Assembly (NCBI GenBank): GCA_023230795.1
Contig: JALNWR010000007.1
Coordinates: 1 to 25,556 of the forward strand
Origin: Candidatus Cloacimonadota bacterium
GTDB lineage: Bacteria > Cloacimonadota > Cloacimonadia > Cloacimonadales > Cloacimonadaceae
Reading direction: 5' to 3'
Length of the DNA: 25,556 nucleotides
Within the stretch, counting starts at the first letter, position 1; each line of letters starts with the position of its first letter. Made by a program: the position numbers and the translations under genes. Shown here in pieces: positions 1 to 8,349 of the stretch. Under the pieces are notes generated by a model that did no database searches, had not been told where the DNA came from, and saw only the letters and a list, made by a program, of their open reading frames with translations.

Positions 1-1
1 C

Positions 2-181
2 ACCATCTCTCCACCCGCTACTATAATGATCAAAGGTCGCGGCTCAGGACACGGGGTGGGTATGTGCCAGGTGGGAGCTCTCAGATTGGCCAGAACCGAC
101 CATGAATACACCGATATTTTGCAGATTTATTATCCCAAAACCTTAATAACAACAGATTGGATACAAGATGAACAACCCTGA
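2..181 (+). CDS. SpoIID/LytB-domain protein, 3' end only
   Basis: The first 59 codons in this frame read as the C-terminal end of a SpoIID/LytB-type domain. Visible features are the signature KGRGSGHGVGMCQVGA at about residues 12-27 of the fragment, followed by LARTDHEYTDILQIYYP, close to the family's GxGHGxGMxQxGA...Y..IL..YY pattern. The family acts on cell-wall glycan: SpoIID is a lytic transglycosylase that removes stem-less murein, and LytB is an amidase enhancer. In a diderm non-sporulating lineage the likely role is peptidoglycan remodelling in the periplasm, which is inference. The start and any signal peptide lie outside the window. The stop overlaps the start of hslO by 14 bases, so the two genes are very probably co-transcribed. 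Confidence 0.85.
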   Translation, partial: TISPPATIMIKGRGSGHGVGMCQVGALRLARTDHEYTDILQIYYPKTLITTDWIQDEQP

Positions 182-1046
182 TGGAACCCTGCTGCGAGGC
201 AGCATCGCCGACAACCAATTCCGCTTTTTTGCCTGTGAAACCACAGCCATAGTACAGCATGTAAGAGATATCCACGATCTTTACCCTCTGCCTTCTATCT
301 TTATGGGACGCTTGATTACCGCCGCAGCCTTGATGAGTGGCGAACTCAAATCTCATCTCAGCGAGGTCTCCATCCGCATTGATGCAGAAGGGCCATTAAA
401 GGGCGGCTTAGTTATTGCCAGCAAAGAAGGCATGCTCAAGGGCTACGCCTTTGTTCCTCAGCTCTGGATGCCAGAAAATCGGGACAACCTCAAGGTGGGG
501 AAAGCTCTTGGCAAAGGAACTTTAACTGTGATCAAGCAAACCTGGCTCAATGCTCCCTATGAAGGCAAGATTGAGCTGCTTACCGGCGAGATCGGTCACG
601 ATTTGGCACATTACTATTTGCAAAGCGAGCAGATACACACCGCTGTGAATTTGGGCGTTTTAATCGACAAGAAAGCCCGTATCCGGGCTGCTGGCGGAAT
701 CCTGATCCAGGCCTTGCCCCAAGCCGATAAGAAACTGATCGCACAGCTGGAAGAGAATCTTATAAATACTCCCAATATCTCTGATCTTATGGACATGGGC
801 CTTACTATCAATCAAATCCTGGATATATTCGTCCTGAAAGAATTACCCTGGCAGATCAGTAAAACCACTCCCATAAAATTCCAATGTCATTGCAGCAAAG
901 AGCGGTTTGCCGATGTCCTCCTGCTTTTGGGAAAAGAAGAATTGCAAAGCATGAAGGAAGAGATTTCTCCAGTTTGTCATTACTGTAATACAGCTTATAC
1001 TTTTAGTAAAGAAGAGATAGAAGAGCTGATCAGGAGTTTGGATTAA
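168..1046 (+). CDS. hslO: Hsp33 redox-regulated holdase chaperone
   Basis: This 292-residue protein matches Hsp33 in length and domain order. The N-terminal core (about 1-230) contains family-like stretches such as GRLITAAALMSGELK and EGPLKGGLVIA. The C-terminal zinc-binding redox switch has C240-x-C242 and C270-x-x-C273. In known Hsp33 these four cysteines hold zinc when reduced; oxidation releases it, and the protein then unfolds and dimerises into an ATP-independent cytosolic holdase. All four are present, so the switch should work. The ATG at 168 lies inside the end of the SpoIID-type gene (14-base overlap) and no strong Shine-Dalgarno is visible, which suggests translational coupling. 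The next gene starts two bases after the stop codon. Confidence 0.96.
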   Translation: MNNPDGTLLRGSIADNQFRFFACETTAIVQHVRDIHDLYPLPSIFMGRLITAAALMSGELKSHLSEVSIRIDAEGPLKGGLVIASKEGMLKGYAFVPQLWMPENRDNLKVGKALGKGTLTVIKQTWLNAPYEGKIELLTGEIGHDLAHYYLQSEQIHTAVNLGVLIDKKARIRAAGGILIQALPQADKKLIAQLEENLINTPNISDLMDMGLTINQILDIFVLKELPWQISKTTPIKFQCHCSKERFADVLLLLGKEELQSMKEEISPVCHYCNTAYTFSKEEIEELIRSLD

Positions 1047-1047
1047 G

Positions 1048-3750
1048 ATGAAAAGGATTGTATTTGTACTTTCGATTATCACGCTCTGGCTGAGTGCAAG
1101 CAGCGCTATAGCAACCCAGGACCTGGATGCCGAAGACCTGCGTTTCCTGCTGGAGCGGGAGCAATTTCAGCTGATACAGAAGTATGAGAATGACTTTATG
1201 CTTCTGGCAAATAGCACGGACCCGGACGATCAAAAGGCCCTGCTGGAATATGCTCAAAGAGTCAAAAAGATAGATTTAGCCGCTGATCTTCACTACCGTC
1301 TCGCTCTGGATACCGGCTCTCTGGAAGATGCCCTGCAATGGCTAATCCTGCAAACCGTTATCCAGGAAGACTCTACGGCCATGCAGATCAAGCTCGCTCT
1401 GCTCTGCGATAGCTTTGTAAGCCAGGCAGATTCTTTAGTCTTCGCTTACTACAGCGGGATCAACGAAGATATTGAGCTGGATAAACTGCAAGATCTCAGC
1501 GAATACAACGATATAATCGAAGCCAATGCCAAAACTTACCTGGATGAACTATCCACCCTGGCTTCGCCTCATGAAGCCATGGAGCTGATCATCTCTTTCT
1601 ACGAAGTTTATCCGAATTCCAAATGGCACCAAGCGGCCTACTACTACCATCTGTATCATCTATCCCAGCTCAAAGATTTTACCCAGATGCTGAGGGTTAT
1701 CGAAGAGCACAAGAGCAAATCCCCATCTCATGCCTATATCTCAGCTTTATATCTGGCCAGCCCCTCAAATAGAAGACAGCAGGCAGATGCCGGCTCAAAT
1801 ATCAAGTTGCTTAATATGGCCAATGCAGCCCTATCTACAGCCAGCCTGGCAGACAGCGCCATAGTGCTGCACGACTCCTATTCACCCCAGACCTGGGCAA
1901 ACAGAGTCCTGCTGCAAAAAGTGAAAACCCACTATTATTATGAGCTTGCCAAACTTAAGGCAAGGGCATCACACGATCCTTTTTACGGCGACGAAGAAGA
2001 GCTGATCGGCCTGTACAGAAAGCCAAACAGAAAGCAACTCCAGCTTTTTGACATGATAGCCCAAGTCTCTTTTGCCTCAAATGATAAAGGAGAACTGGCA
2101 GAATTGTACTTTTGGCGGAGCAAGATAAACGCACTGTATCGTAGGTCAAAGTATCAAAAACAGGCGATCGAAGACTTTGGCCAATGTCTGATCTACGGCG
2201 CCCCCAGAAAACAGTATGATACCCAGGCCATGGCAATGATCACCAGCATTCTGGCCAGGATGAAGATAAACCAGAGCCCTGAAGAATACCTGCGGAAGAT
2301 TTTCGATTATGACGGCATCATTTTCGAAGATACGCACAGCTTTGATGATCACAGATTCACTCGCGTAGCCTTGGCGGATTATGACAACGACGGCCTGCTG
2401 GATATACTCTTTAATGGCCGCAAAATCTACCGCAATCTCGGTTCGTTTAATTTTGCCGCTCATCCCGATACTGCCATGACCCTGCCTGCCAGCGGAGGCC
2501 TCTGGGCAGATTTCAATCGAGACGGTATGCTGGATTTTGCAAGCCTGTCTCACAGTTCAGATGGAATTGGGGATGCCCTCATGAAACAAAATCCAGATCA
2601 CTCTTTTGTAAAAGTCAATGCCAAAGCCGGTGATATCGACGATCAAATGCCCACCGAAGGCGCTGCATTTATTGATATCAATCAAAACGGCTTTCCTTCC
2701 CTATATATGGCAAATTACGAAATCTGGCAGGAGCAGAGCGGTTTCCCGGATTTCTTCTGGGAGAACGATGCAGGCTTCTTTAGCGACAAAAGCCAGGAAA
2801 GAGGATTTCGCATTCCGACATATACTTCCGATCCAGGGCAGGCTGGACGCGGAGTGGCTCCAGCAGATTTTGACAACGATGGAAAACAGGAAATCCTGGT
2901 TACAAACTACCGCCTTAACCGCAACTTCCTGTTCAAGCAGGCCGATTCTCTATTCATAGACATAGCTGCCCTTTATGGCGTGGCCGGTGAATATAAAAAT
3001 GGATATTATGGGCACAGCATCGGAGCGGATTGGGGAGATATCGATAATGACGGCGATCTGGATTTGATCATAGCAAATCTGGCCCATCCCCGCTTTTTGG
3101 ATATCTCGGATACCACTTTCCTATATCGCAATGATGGTCTGACGCACAGGGTAGTAGGTGCAGATACTCTCTACTATTGGCAATTTACAGACATTACAGA
3201 GCTCAGCGGCATCAGCTATGATGAGCTGCATGCAGAACCACTTTTCTTTGATGCCGATAACGACGGCTATCTTGATCTTTATATTAGCAGCGTCTATGAA
3301 AACGACCGTAGCTATTTGTATCGTAACAACGGCGACGGCACTTTCACAGATATTACCTTCCTGGCTGGCGCCAGGGTTTACAATGGCTGGTCTTGTGCTG
3401 CAGGAGACCTCAATCGGGACGGGCTCATCGATCTGGTGCTGGGCAGCGGAAACGGCACTAAAATCCTGTGTAATGTTACTAATACTGATAACAAATCCCT
3501 GTATCTCAAACCTGTTTACGACCAGGGCAGCACTCGGTTGATCCCTATCCAGGAAAATATCGCTGAACATCCTAATAGCCCTGCTTTTGGGGCAAGGGTA
3601 AAGCTGCATCTCAAAGATAAAGCTGGGCGTGAATACAGCCTGATTCGTGAGCTCAGCTCAGCCAAAGGCAGCAGCACCCAAAACGCCCCGGAATTGCACT
3701 TTGGCCTTGGTCAAAGCCAGATTCTGCACTATGAACTGTTCAGGCCATAG
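1048..3750 (+). CDS. Secreted FG-GAP/VCBS propeller protein with ASPIC/UnbV-like C-terminus
   Basis: This 900-residue protein begins with a signal peptide (MKRIVFVLSIITLWLSASSA). Residues about 25-430 are mostly helical, TPR-like in texture, and not assignable to a family by eye. Seven FG-GAP/VCBS-type calcium-loop motifs follow: DYDNDGLLD (~444), DFNRDGMLD (~488), a degenerate DINQNGFPS (~543), DFDNDGKQE (~607), DIDNDGDLD (~665), DADNDGYLD (~736) and DLNRDGLID (~788). This fits a seven-bladed beta-propeller. The end (PAFGARVKLHL ... ELHFGLGQ) resembles the ASPIC/UnbV domain. It is probably periplasmic or surface-exposed; no sorting domain follows, and the ligand is unknown. An AGGAG lies just upstream, inside hslO. 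It sits tightly between hslO and guaD, with no clear functional link to either. Confidence 0.85.
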   Translation: MKRIVFVLSIITLWLSASSAIATQDLDAEDLRFLLEREQFQLIQKYENDFMLLANSTDPDDQKALLEYAQRVKKIDLAADLHYRLALDTGSLEDALQWLILQTVIQEDSTAMQIKLALLCDSFVSQADSLVFAYYSGINEDIELDKLQDLSEYNDIIEANAKTYLDELSTLASPHEAMELIISFYEVYPNSKWHQAAYYYHLYHLSQLKDFTQMLRVIEEHKSKSPSHAYISALYLASPSNRRQQADAGSNIKLLNMANAALSTASLADSAIVLHDSYSPQTWANRVLLQKVKTHYYYELAKLKARASHDPFYGDEEELIGLYRKPNRKQLQLFDMIAQVSFASNDKGELAELYFWRSKINALYRRSKYQKQAIEDFGQCLIYGAPRKQYDTQAMAMITSILARMKINQSPEEYLRKIFDYDGIIFEDTHSFDDHRFTRVALADYDNDGLLDILFNGRKIYRNLGSFNFAAHPDTAMTLPASGGLWADFNRDGMLDFASLSHSSDGIGDALMKQNPDHSFVKVNAKAGDIDDQMPTEGAAFIDINQNGFPSLYMANYEIWQEQSGFPDFFWENDAGFFSDKSQERGFRIPTYTSDPGQAGRGVAPADFDNDGKQEILVTNYRLNRNFLFKQADSLFIDIAALYGVAGEYKNGYYGHSIGADWGDIDNDGDLDLIIANLAHPRFLDISDTTFLYRNDGLTHRVVGADTLYYWQFTDITELSGISYDELHAEPLFFDADNDGYLDLYISSVYENDRSYLYRNNGDGTFTDITFLAGARVYNGWSCAAGDLNRDGLIDLVLGSGNGTKILCNVTNTDNKSLYLKPVYDQGSTRLIPIQENIAEHPNSPAFGARVKLHLKDKAGREYSLIRELSSAKGSSTQNAPELHFGLGQSQILHYELFRP

Positions 3751-3752
3751 CC

Positions 3753-4967
3753 ATGCAACACTTTCGCAGCAATATCTTCAATCCGGTTTCCGCTACTAAA
3801 GCAGATTTTCTGGCCGATCATGTGCTAAGCTTTGATGGTGAAAAAATCCACTCCATCATCCCATTCCGAGATTTCACAGGGGCCTGGGAGGACTATCGGC
3901 AGTACATCATGCTACCTGGCCTGATCGATCTGCATGTACATCTTTCTCAATATCGCATCCGGGGATTGTATGAACCGGATTTGCTGCCCTGGCTGAAGCG
4001 AAACGTCTTCCCTGAAGAAATGCGCAGCAGCGAGCCTTCTTTCGCCCGCCGGTTAAGCCAAGATTTTTATCGGGCTTTACTCAAATTCGGCACCACCTTT
4101 TCTGTGATTTATACGGCTCCATACCGTCAGGCTGCAGAGATTGCCTTTGAAGTGGCGCGTGAGATGGGAATTCGTGCCAAAATCGGCATGACGATGATGG
4201 ATATGAATGCTCCGGAGGGTCTTTTGCAGAGCACGGATTATGCCTTAAAGCATAGCATCGAACTTTCTGAAATCTGGGACAATCCCTTTTTGGGATATAT
4301 CTTCACCCCCCGTTTTGCCCCAAGCTGCTCTGAGGCTTTGATGCGGGAAACCGGTAAATATGCCGCTAAACATCATAGCTTTATCCAGACTCATCTTTCC
4401 GAAAATCTGGATGAGATTGCCTGGGTCAAAGAAATCTTTGGCCGCAGTTCATACACCAAAGTTTATGCCGATTTTGGCATTTTGGGCCCCCGCACTATTC
4501 TGGGACACGCTATCCATCTTTCGGAAACCGAGCTTGATTTGCTCAAAAATAGTGGCTCCGCTATAGCCCACTGTCCGGATTCCAATTTCTATCTGAAAAG
4601 TGGCGAGTATCCCTTGAACCTTATATCCGATAAGGGGATACCCTTTGCTTTGGGTAGCGATGTGGGAGCAGGAACCACTCTGAATATGCTCTACCACGCC
4701 AAACAGATGAATTTCCGCCAAAGCACATCGCCGGTTTTACCACCGCAAATGCTCTACCATATCACTCTGGGCAGCGCTAAAATCTTAGGACTTCAGGATC
4801 GCATAGGATCGCTAAACGCAGATAAAGATGCCGATTTCATCCTGCTCAAACCGCCCCAGGGCTTTGATATCGGAGGCCACAGCTTGAGCCAGATTTGCTT
4901 TATGAGTGAGGATTTCGAGATTTCGCGGGTATTCGTCCAGGGCCAGGATATGACGGTAAAATCTTGA
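3753..4967 (+). CDS. guaD: Guanine deaminase (amidohydrolase family)
   Basis: This 404-residue metal-dependent amidohydrolase most resembles guanine deaminase, which hydrolyses guanine to xanthine and ammonia in the cytosol. Metal and catalytic motifs in order: PGLIDLHVH (H61, H63), FTPRFAPS (R187), QTHLSEN (H214, E217), LGPRTILGHAIHLS (H252), HCPDSN (H273) and GSDVGAGTT (D303). The segment LLPWLKRNVFPEE (~77-89) and the FTPRFA motif are more typical of guanine deaminase than of cytosine deaminase or the chlorohydrolases TrzN/AtzB. It is slightly shorter than the usual ~430-450 residues. The start lies two bases after the upstream stop with only a weak AGG nearby, implying translational coupling. 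The context gives no other purine enzyme in this operon, but an XdhC-type gene lies 3.4 kb away. Confidence 0.9.
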   Translation: MQHFRSNIFNPVSATKADFLADHVLSFDGEKIHSIIPFRDFTGAWEDYRQYIMLPGLIDLHVHLSQYRIRGLYEPDLLPWLKRNVFPEEMRSSEPSFARRLSQDFYRALLKFGTTFSVIYTAPYRQAAEIAFEVAREMGIRAKIGMTMMDMNAPEGLLQSTDYALKHSIELSEIWDNPFLGYIFTPRFAPSCSEALMRETGKYAAKHHSFIQTHLSENLDEIAWVKEIFGRSSYTKVYADFGILGPRTILGHAIHLSETELDLLKNSGSAIAHCPDSNFYLKSGEYPLNLISDKGIPFALGSDVGAGTTLNMLYHAKQMNFRQSTSPVLPPQMLYHITLGSAKILGLQDRIGSLNADKDADFILLKPPQGFDIGGHSLSQICFMSEDFEISRVFVQGQDMTVKS

Positions 4968-5054
4968 TCACCATAGATAAGAATCCTATATCTGTTCACC
5001 TGGTTTGGAATGTTTTTACCCTTGCGCTTCCTTATACATGAATTCAGGCCTGAC

Positions 5055-5108
5055 TCGTTTTTAACTCGAGCTGACTCGAAGGCTCGAGTGGACTCGAGTT
5101 AAAAACGA
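5055..5108. repeat. 54-base nested inverted repeat upstream of a sigma-54-like promoter
   Basis: A perfect 16-base inverted repeat (5055-5070 with 5093-5108, outer ends TCGTTTTT and AAAAACGA) encloses a second 6-base stem (ACTCGA 5074-5079 with TCGAGT 5084-5089). The two stems are separated by a 3x3 mismatch. An ACTCGA/TCGAGT-type core occurs four times. The T-run is on the 5' side of each strand, so this is not an intrinsic terminator. It lies 87-140 bases upstream of the predicted start of transcription from the sigma-54-like promoter at 5169-5184, a usual distance for an activator's upstream site. A dispersed intergenic palindrome is the main alternative. Confidence 0.85.
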
Positions 5109-5168
5109 ATTCAAAACATGTTAATCGCTCCAGCCCGCTATGCCCTGCCTGGCAGTTTAATTTTGATT

Positions 5169-5184
5169 TGGAACTCATATTGCA
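5169..5184 (+). promoter_or_regulatory. Candidate sigma-54 (-24/-12) promoter
   Basis: The sequence TGGAACTCATATTGCA matches the RpoN consensus TGGCAC-N5-TTGCA at all but one position. The invariant GG (5170-5171) and GC (5182-5183) are separated by exactly 10 bases. Predicted transcription start is about 5195, giving a leader of about 70 bases before the GTG at 5265. An 8-base inverted repeat, ACTCATAT/ATATGAGT (5173-5180 and 5186-5193), overlaps it. A weaker sigma-70 reading (TTGATT 5163-5168, 16-base spacer, TATATG 5185-5190) is the alternative. A sigma-54 activator gene elsewhere in the window shows that the organism uses this sigma factor. Confidence 0.55.
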
Positions 5185-5207
5185 TATATGAGTATTTGAG
5201 TTTATAT

Positions 5208-5234
5208 ACCCGCATAAAAGCGGGTCAGTTTTTT
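5208..5234 (+). terminator. Terminator-like hairpin in the presumed leader of the repeat-protein gene
   Basis: The stem ACCCGC (5208-5213) pairs perfectly with GCGGGT (5220-5225) around a loop of ATAAAA. After a 3-base gap comes a run of six T (5229-5234). It lies between the candidate promoter and the ribosome-binding site, with too little room downstream for another promoter. It may therefore be a conditional terminator, or it may simply end readthrough from guaD. Confidence 0.6.
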
Positions 5235-5264
5235 CAAAATTTATATTAAATAAAGGAGATGAGT

Positions 5265-8200
5265 GTGAAACATATAACTCTGATCATGTTACTGATAATG
5301 TCAGTAGCTTTATTATCCGCAGAATTGATGTGGGACGATGCAGTTCCCATCCGTCAGGGAGTCAATATTGAATGGTTCCGTACGGGAATTGATACGCCTG
5401 ATGGCGGAGCTATCTACGTGTGGAGTGATACCCAGTTGGGTGAAAGGGACCTTTGGGCCCAAAAAGTGGATGCCAGTGGCAATATGGTATGGGGTGATCC
5501 TGTGCTTATTGATGGCAAACCAGACCGCCAGGAAGACCCTGTAATCACTCGTACTTCAGACAACAATTATATCATTGCCTGGATAGACTTTTCTGAAGAC
5601 CTGGATGGAGATGTCTATGCCCAGAAAATTAATGCAAACGGTGAACTCATGTGGCAGGAAGGTGGAAAACCGGTATGCGTAGGTAACAGCATGCAGCTGG
5701 GCATCAATATGGAAGCCGACAACGATGGTGGTGCCTTCATAATCTGGGGAGATAGCCGAAATCCCAGCAAAGACCTCTACGCTCAGCGGCTTTCAGCTTC
5801 GGGCGAGCCTCTTTGGACTGTAAACGGTATCCCGGTGGCCAATGGCCCTGGTGATGAGGTGCAAAATACTATGCTTCCCGATGGACAGGGTGGCATGATG
5901 ATGGCCTACACTCATAATTATGTGGGCGATGAAGATATATATGCCAAACACTTTGATGCCAATGGTAATATGACCTGGGCTGATCCACTGGCTCTGGCAG
6001 TAGCTACCGGGAACCAATTTGGTGTGAGGCTGGCTGCTCTTAGCGGTGGAGACTTTGTGTTTACCTGGACAGACCAGCGCTCTAATGATCCTGATATCTA
6101 TGCTCAGAAAATCAACCTGGCCGGAGAAATCTTATGGCCAGACCCCTTTATAGTCTATGTCGAACAGGATACTATTCCTCAGAAAAATCCTCGGATTCAA
6201 GCTACTACTGACAATGCCGCCGTAATCGTCTGGGAAGATTTTCGTCTGGACAGACAAAACGCAGACCTTTTTGCTCAGAAGTTAGCGGCCGATGGCACCA
6301 AGCTTTGGGGAGAGGATGGTATAGCGTTGGTTACTGCCGATTTTGCTCAGATCGGCCAGCGAATGGATGCCGATAATAACGGTGGAGTATATATAGTCTG
6401 GGATGATCTGCGCAATGGAAACGCTCCTAATGACGACGTCTATGCTCAACATCTGAATAGCGCAGGTCAGGCTATGTGGACTCCGGGTGGAAAAGCTATT
6501 TGTACCAAGCCCAACGAACAAAATGGCGGTTTGATAAAAGCCAGCGGAGACCACGTTTTCGTGAATTGGATGGATATTAGAAATGGCAGCGTAGGGATCT
6601 ACTATCAAGCTTTGGATGCCAGTGGCAATGAACTTTTACCGACCGATGGCCAGCAAGTATTCTGGGGCCTAAGTGGCGATACACCCATAGGAGAATACAT
6701 GATCCTGCCTCGCTCCAATGACAGTGTAGTTATCTGGAAAGATACCCGTTTTGCGAACGACGGCTACCGCCTATTTTATCAAATCCTGACTGAAGACGGC
6801 CAGACCGCTCTGGAAACTAATGGACGCCCCATAACTCTGGAAGGTGGTGGTCATCAGGCGTTACCGCATGCTGTAGTGACAGATAATGATCAGATAGCCT
6901 TGGTTTGGATGGATAGCCGCTATGATAATCCCAATATATATGCCCAGCTTATTGACGTAAATGGAGACAGGCTTTGGGGCGATAATGGTATCAAGGTCAC
7001 TGACGATGAATCCTTAAAACAGCTTGATCCGAAAATCTCCTATCATAATGGCTCATTCTACATTGGCTGGTCAAATTGGGATGCAGTCAGTAGCACTTTT
7101 GTATTCCATGTTTACGGTCAGAGGATCATGAATTCAGAAAAACTCTGGGGGCCAAATGGCATCCTGGTCTCAACCCTGACCGGTAATGACTTGTTTGATG
7201 AATGCCTGCTAAAGCACATAGTAGGTGATACTTATATCTGGCACAGAAGCCATACCAGCACATTTTCTCAGACCATCTGGGCCAAACGTGTGGGCGAAGA
7301 TGGCAATGCTTATCCCGGTTGGGAAGATGCTGGTTTGCAAACTACCGATATAGATAGCTATATTATTCAGCTTATTCCTGAGGCCGAAGCCACTGATCAA
7401 GGTGTGGCAATTTTTTGGAAAGACAGCCGCGGCGGCGCCTTGCAATATTATGCCCAGCATATCTCCGGCGATGGCGAGAGGCTCTGGGATTCACAAGGAC
7501 TACAGGTCGCAGCCAGCGGCCTGGAGCAAGAATTTGTCGATCTCACGGTTACCGATCATGGGATCATAGCCGCCTGGTGCGAAAACGTCGGCGGCGAGTA
7601 TGACATAATGGCACAAAAATTCAGCTTCTCAGGAACTCCCCTATGGGGAACTCTCGGCAATGCCGTGGCACAAAGAGACTCCTCACAGTCCGATCCCAAT
7701 CTGGTTAGTTTTGATGACAACGGGATTATGGTATCCTGGACCGAATACCTTGCCTTGGATAGTGATATATATTATGACTATTTGAACAACAATGGCGATC
7801 TCGTCATTGGAGGTGGAGGAGCCGTCCTTTCTGATGCAGGGAAAGGTCAGTACGAGCCTAAAGCCTGTGTTATGAACAACAACGCTTATATAGTCTGGGC
7901 CGATGGACGTAGCAGCGGTAAAACTGAGATTTTGGGACTATACGCTCAAAAGGTGAATAATCAAACTGTTTCAAACGCAGACCTGGTAACTCCCGGACTG
8001 CAAAGTCCCAAACTGAAACAAAACTATCCTAATCCCTTCAATCCCTCCACTACGATAGCGCTTGATATGCCTCAGAAAGGCGAGATTGAACTTGCTATCT
8101 ACAATACCAAAGGACAATTGGTGAAAAAGCTCCATCAAGGAGAGCTGTTAGAAGGGACTCACAGCTTCAATTGGAATGGACAGGATGAAAACGGCAATGC

Positions 8201-8279
8201 AGTGTCCAGTGGCCTGTATTTCTATTCTGCCTTGCAAGGTGAGAAAAGACAAAGCCGTAAGATGATCTTAATGAAATAA
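5265..8279 (+). CDS. Large exported repeat protein with C-terminal FlgD-like/T9SS-type sorting domain
   Basis: The GTG at 5265 is preferred because AAAGGAG (5252-5258) would abut the in-frame ATG at 5259 but sits six bases before the GTG. The product is 1004 residues. It begins with a signal peptide (MKHITLIMLLIMSVALLSA). From about residue 45 to 900 there are roughly 16 units of 50-57 residues, each with a pattern like (V/I)xWxDxR...DxYAQ(K/R)...G..LW...G. This repeat style suggests beta-propeller blades, possibly two propellers. The C-terminal ~90 residues carry YPNPFNPSTT, then a FlgD-like Ig fold (LAIYNTKGQLVKKL ... GLYFYSALQ) ending in basic residues, typical of sorting domains in the FCB group. 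It is probably surface-displayed or released; ligand or enzyme activity is unknown. No catalytic motif is visible. It is flanked by terminators and so forms a single-gene unit. Confidence 0.9.
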   Translation: MKHITLIMLLIMSVALLSAELMWDDAVPIRQGVNIEWFRTGIDTPDGGAIYVWSDTQLGERDLWAQKVDASGNMVWGDPVLIDGKPDRQEDPVITRTSDNNYIIAWIDFSEDLDGDVYAQKINANGELMWQEGGKPVCVGNSMQLGINMEADNDGGAFIIWGDSRNPSKDLYAQRLSASGEPLWTVNGIPVANGPGDEVQNTMLPDGQGGMMMAYTHNYVGDEDIYAKHFDANGNMTWADPLALAVATGNQFGVRLAALSGGDFVFTWTDQRSNDPDIYAQKINLAGEILWPDPFIVYVEQDTIPQKNPRIQATTDNAAVIVWEDFRLDRQNADLFAQKLAADGTKLWGEDGIALVTADFAQIGQRMDADNNGGVYIVWDDLRNGNAPNDDVYAQHLNSAGQAMWTPGGKAICTKPNEQNGGLIKASGDHVFVNWMDIRNGSVGIYYQALDASGNELLPTDGQQVFWGLSGDTPIGEYMILPRSNDSVVIWKDTRFANDGYRLFYQILTEDGQTALETNGRPITLEGGGHQALPHAVVTDNDQIALVWMDSRYDNPNIYAQLIDVNGDRLWGDNGIKVTDDESLKQLDPKISYHNGSFYIGWSNWDAVSSTFVFHVYGQRIMNSEKLWGPNGILVSTLTGNDLFDECLLKHIVGDTYIWHRSHTSTFSQTIWAKRVGEDGNAYPGWEDAGLQTTDIDSYIIQLIPEAEATDQGVAIFWKDSRGGALQYYAQHISGDGERLWDSQGLQVAASGLEQEFVDLTVTDHGIIAAWCENVGGEYDIMAQKFSFSGTPLWGTLGNAVAQRDSSQSDPNLVSFDDNGIMVSWTEYLALDSDIYYDYLNNNGDLVIGGGGAVLSDAGKGQYEPKACVMNNNAYIVWADGRSSGKTEILGLYAQKVNNQTVSNADLVTPGLQSPKLKQNYPNPFNPSTTIALDMPQKGEIELAIYNTKGQLVKKLHQGELLEGTHSFNWNGQDENGNAVSSGLYFYSALQGEKRQSRKMILMK

Positions 8280-8296
8280 ACTTCCCTATATATATC

Positions 8297-8331
8297 AAAA
8301 GGAGCCCGATACGTATCGAGCTCCTTTTTTT
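8297..8331. terminator. Intrinsic terminator between convergent genes
   Basis: The stem AAAAGGAGC (8297-8305) pairs with GCTCCTTTT (8320-8328), and the palindrome CGATACGTATCG sits at the tip. On the plus strand it is followed by a run of seven T (8325-8331). It lies 18 bases after the repeat-protein stop. On the minus strand the U-tract is only four bases, so it may act more weakly there for the operon ending at 8350. Confidence 0.88.
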
Positions 8332-8349
8332 ATTGTTTAAGATTTCTGC

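Noticed and set aside
5055..5108. The long palindrome as an intrinsic terminator for guaD
   Set aside because: The T-runs are at the 5' side of the stem on both strands, so no U-tract would follow the hairpin in the RNA.
5055..5108. A CRISPR array or mobile-element end
   Set aside because: There are no regularly spaced repeats with unique spacers, no transposase and no target-site duplication.
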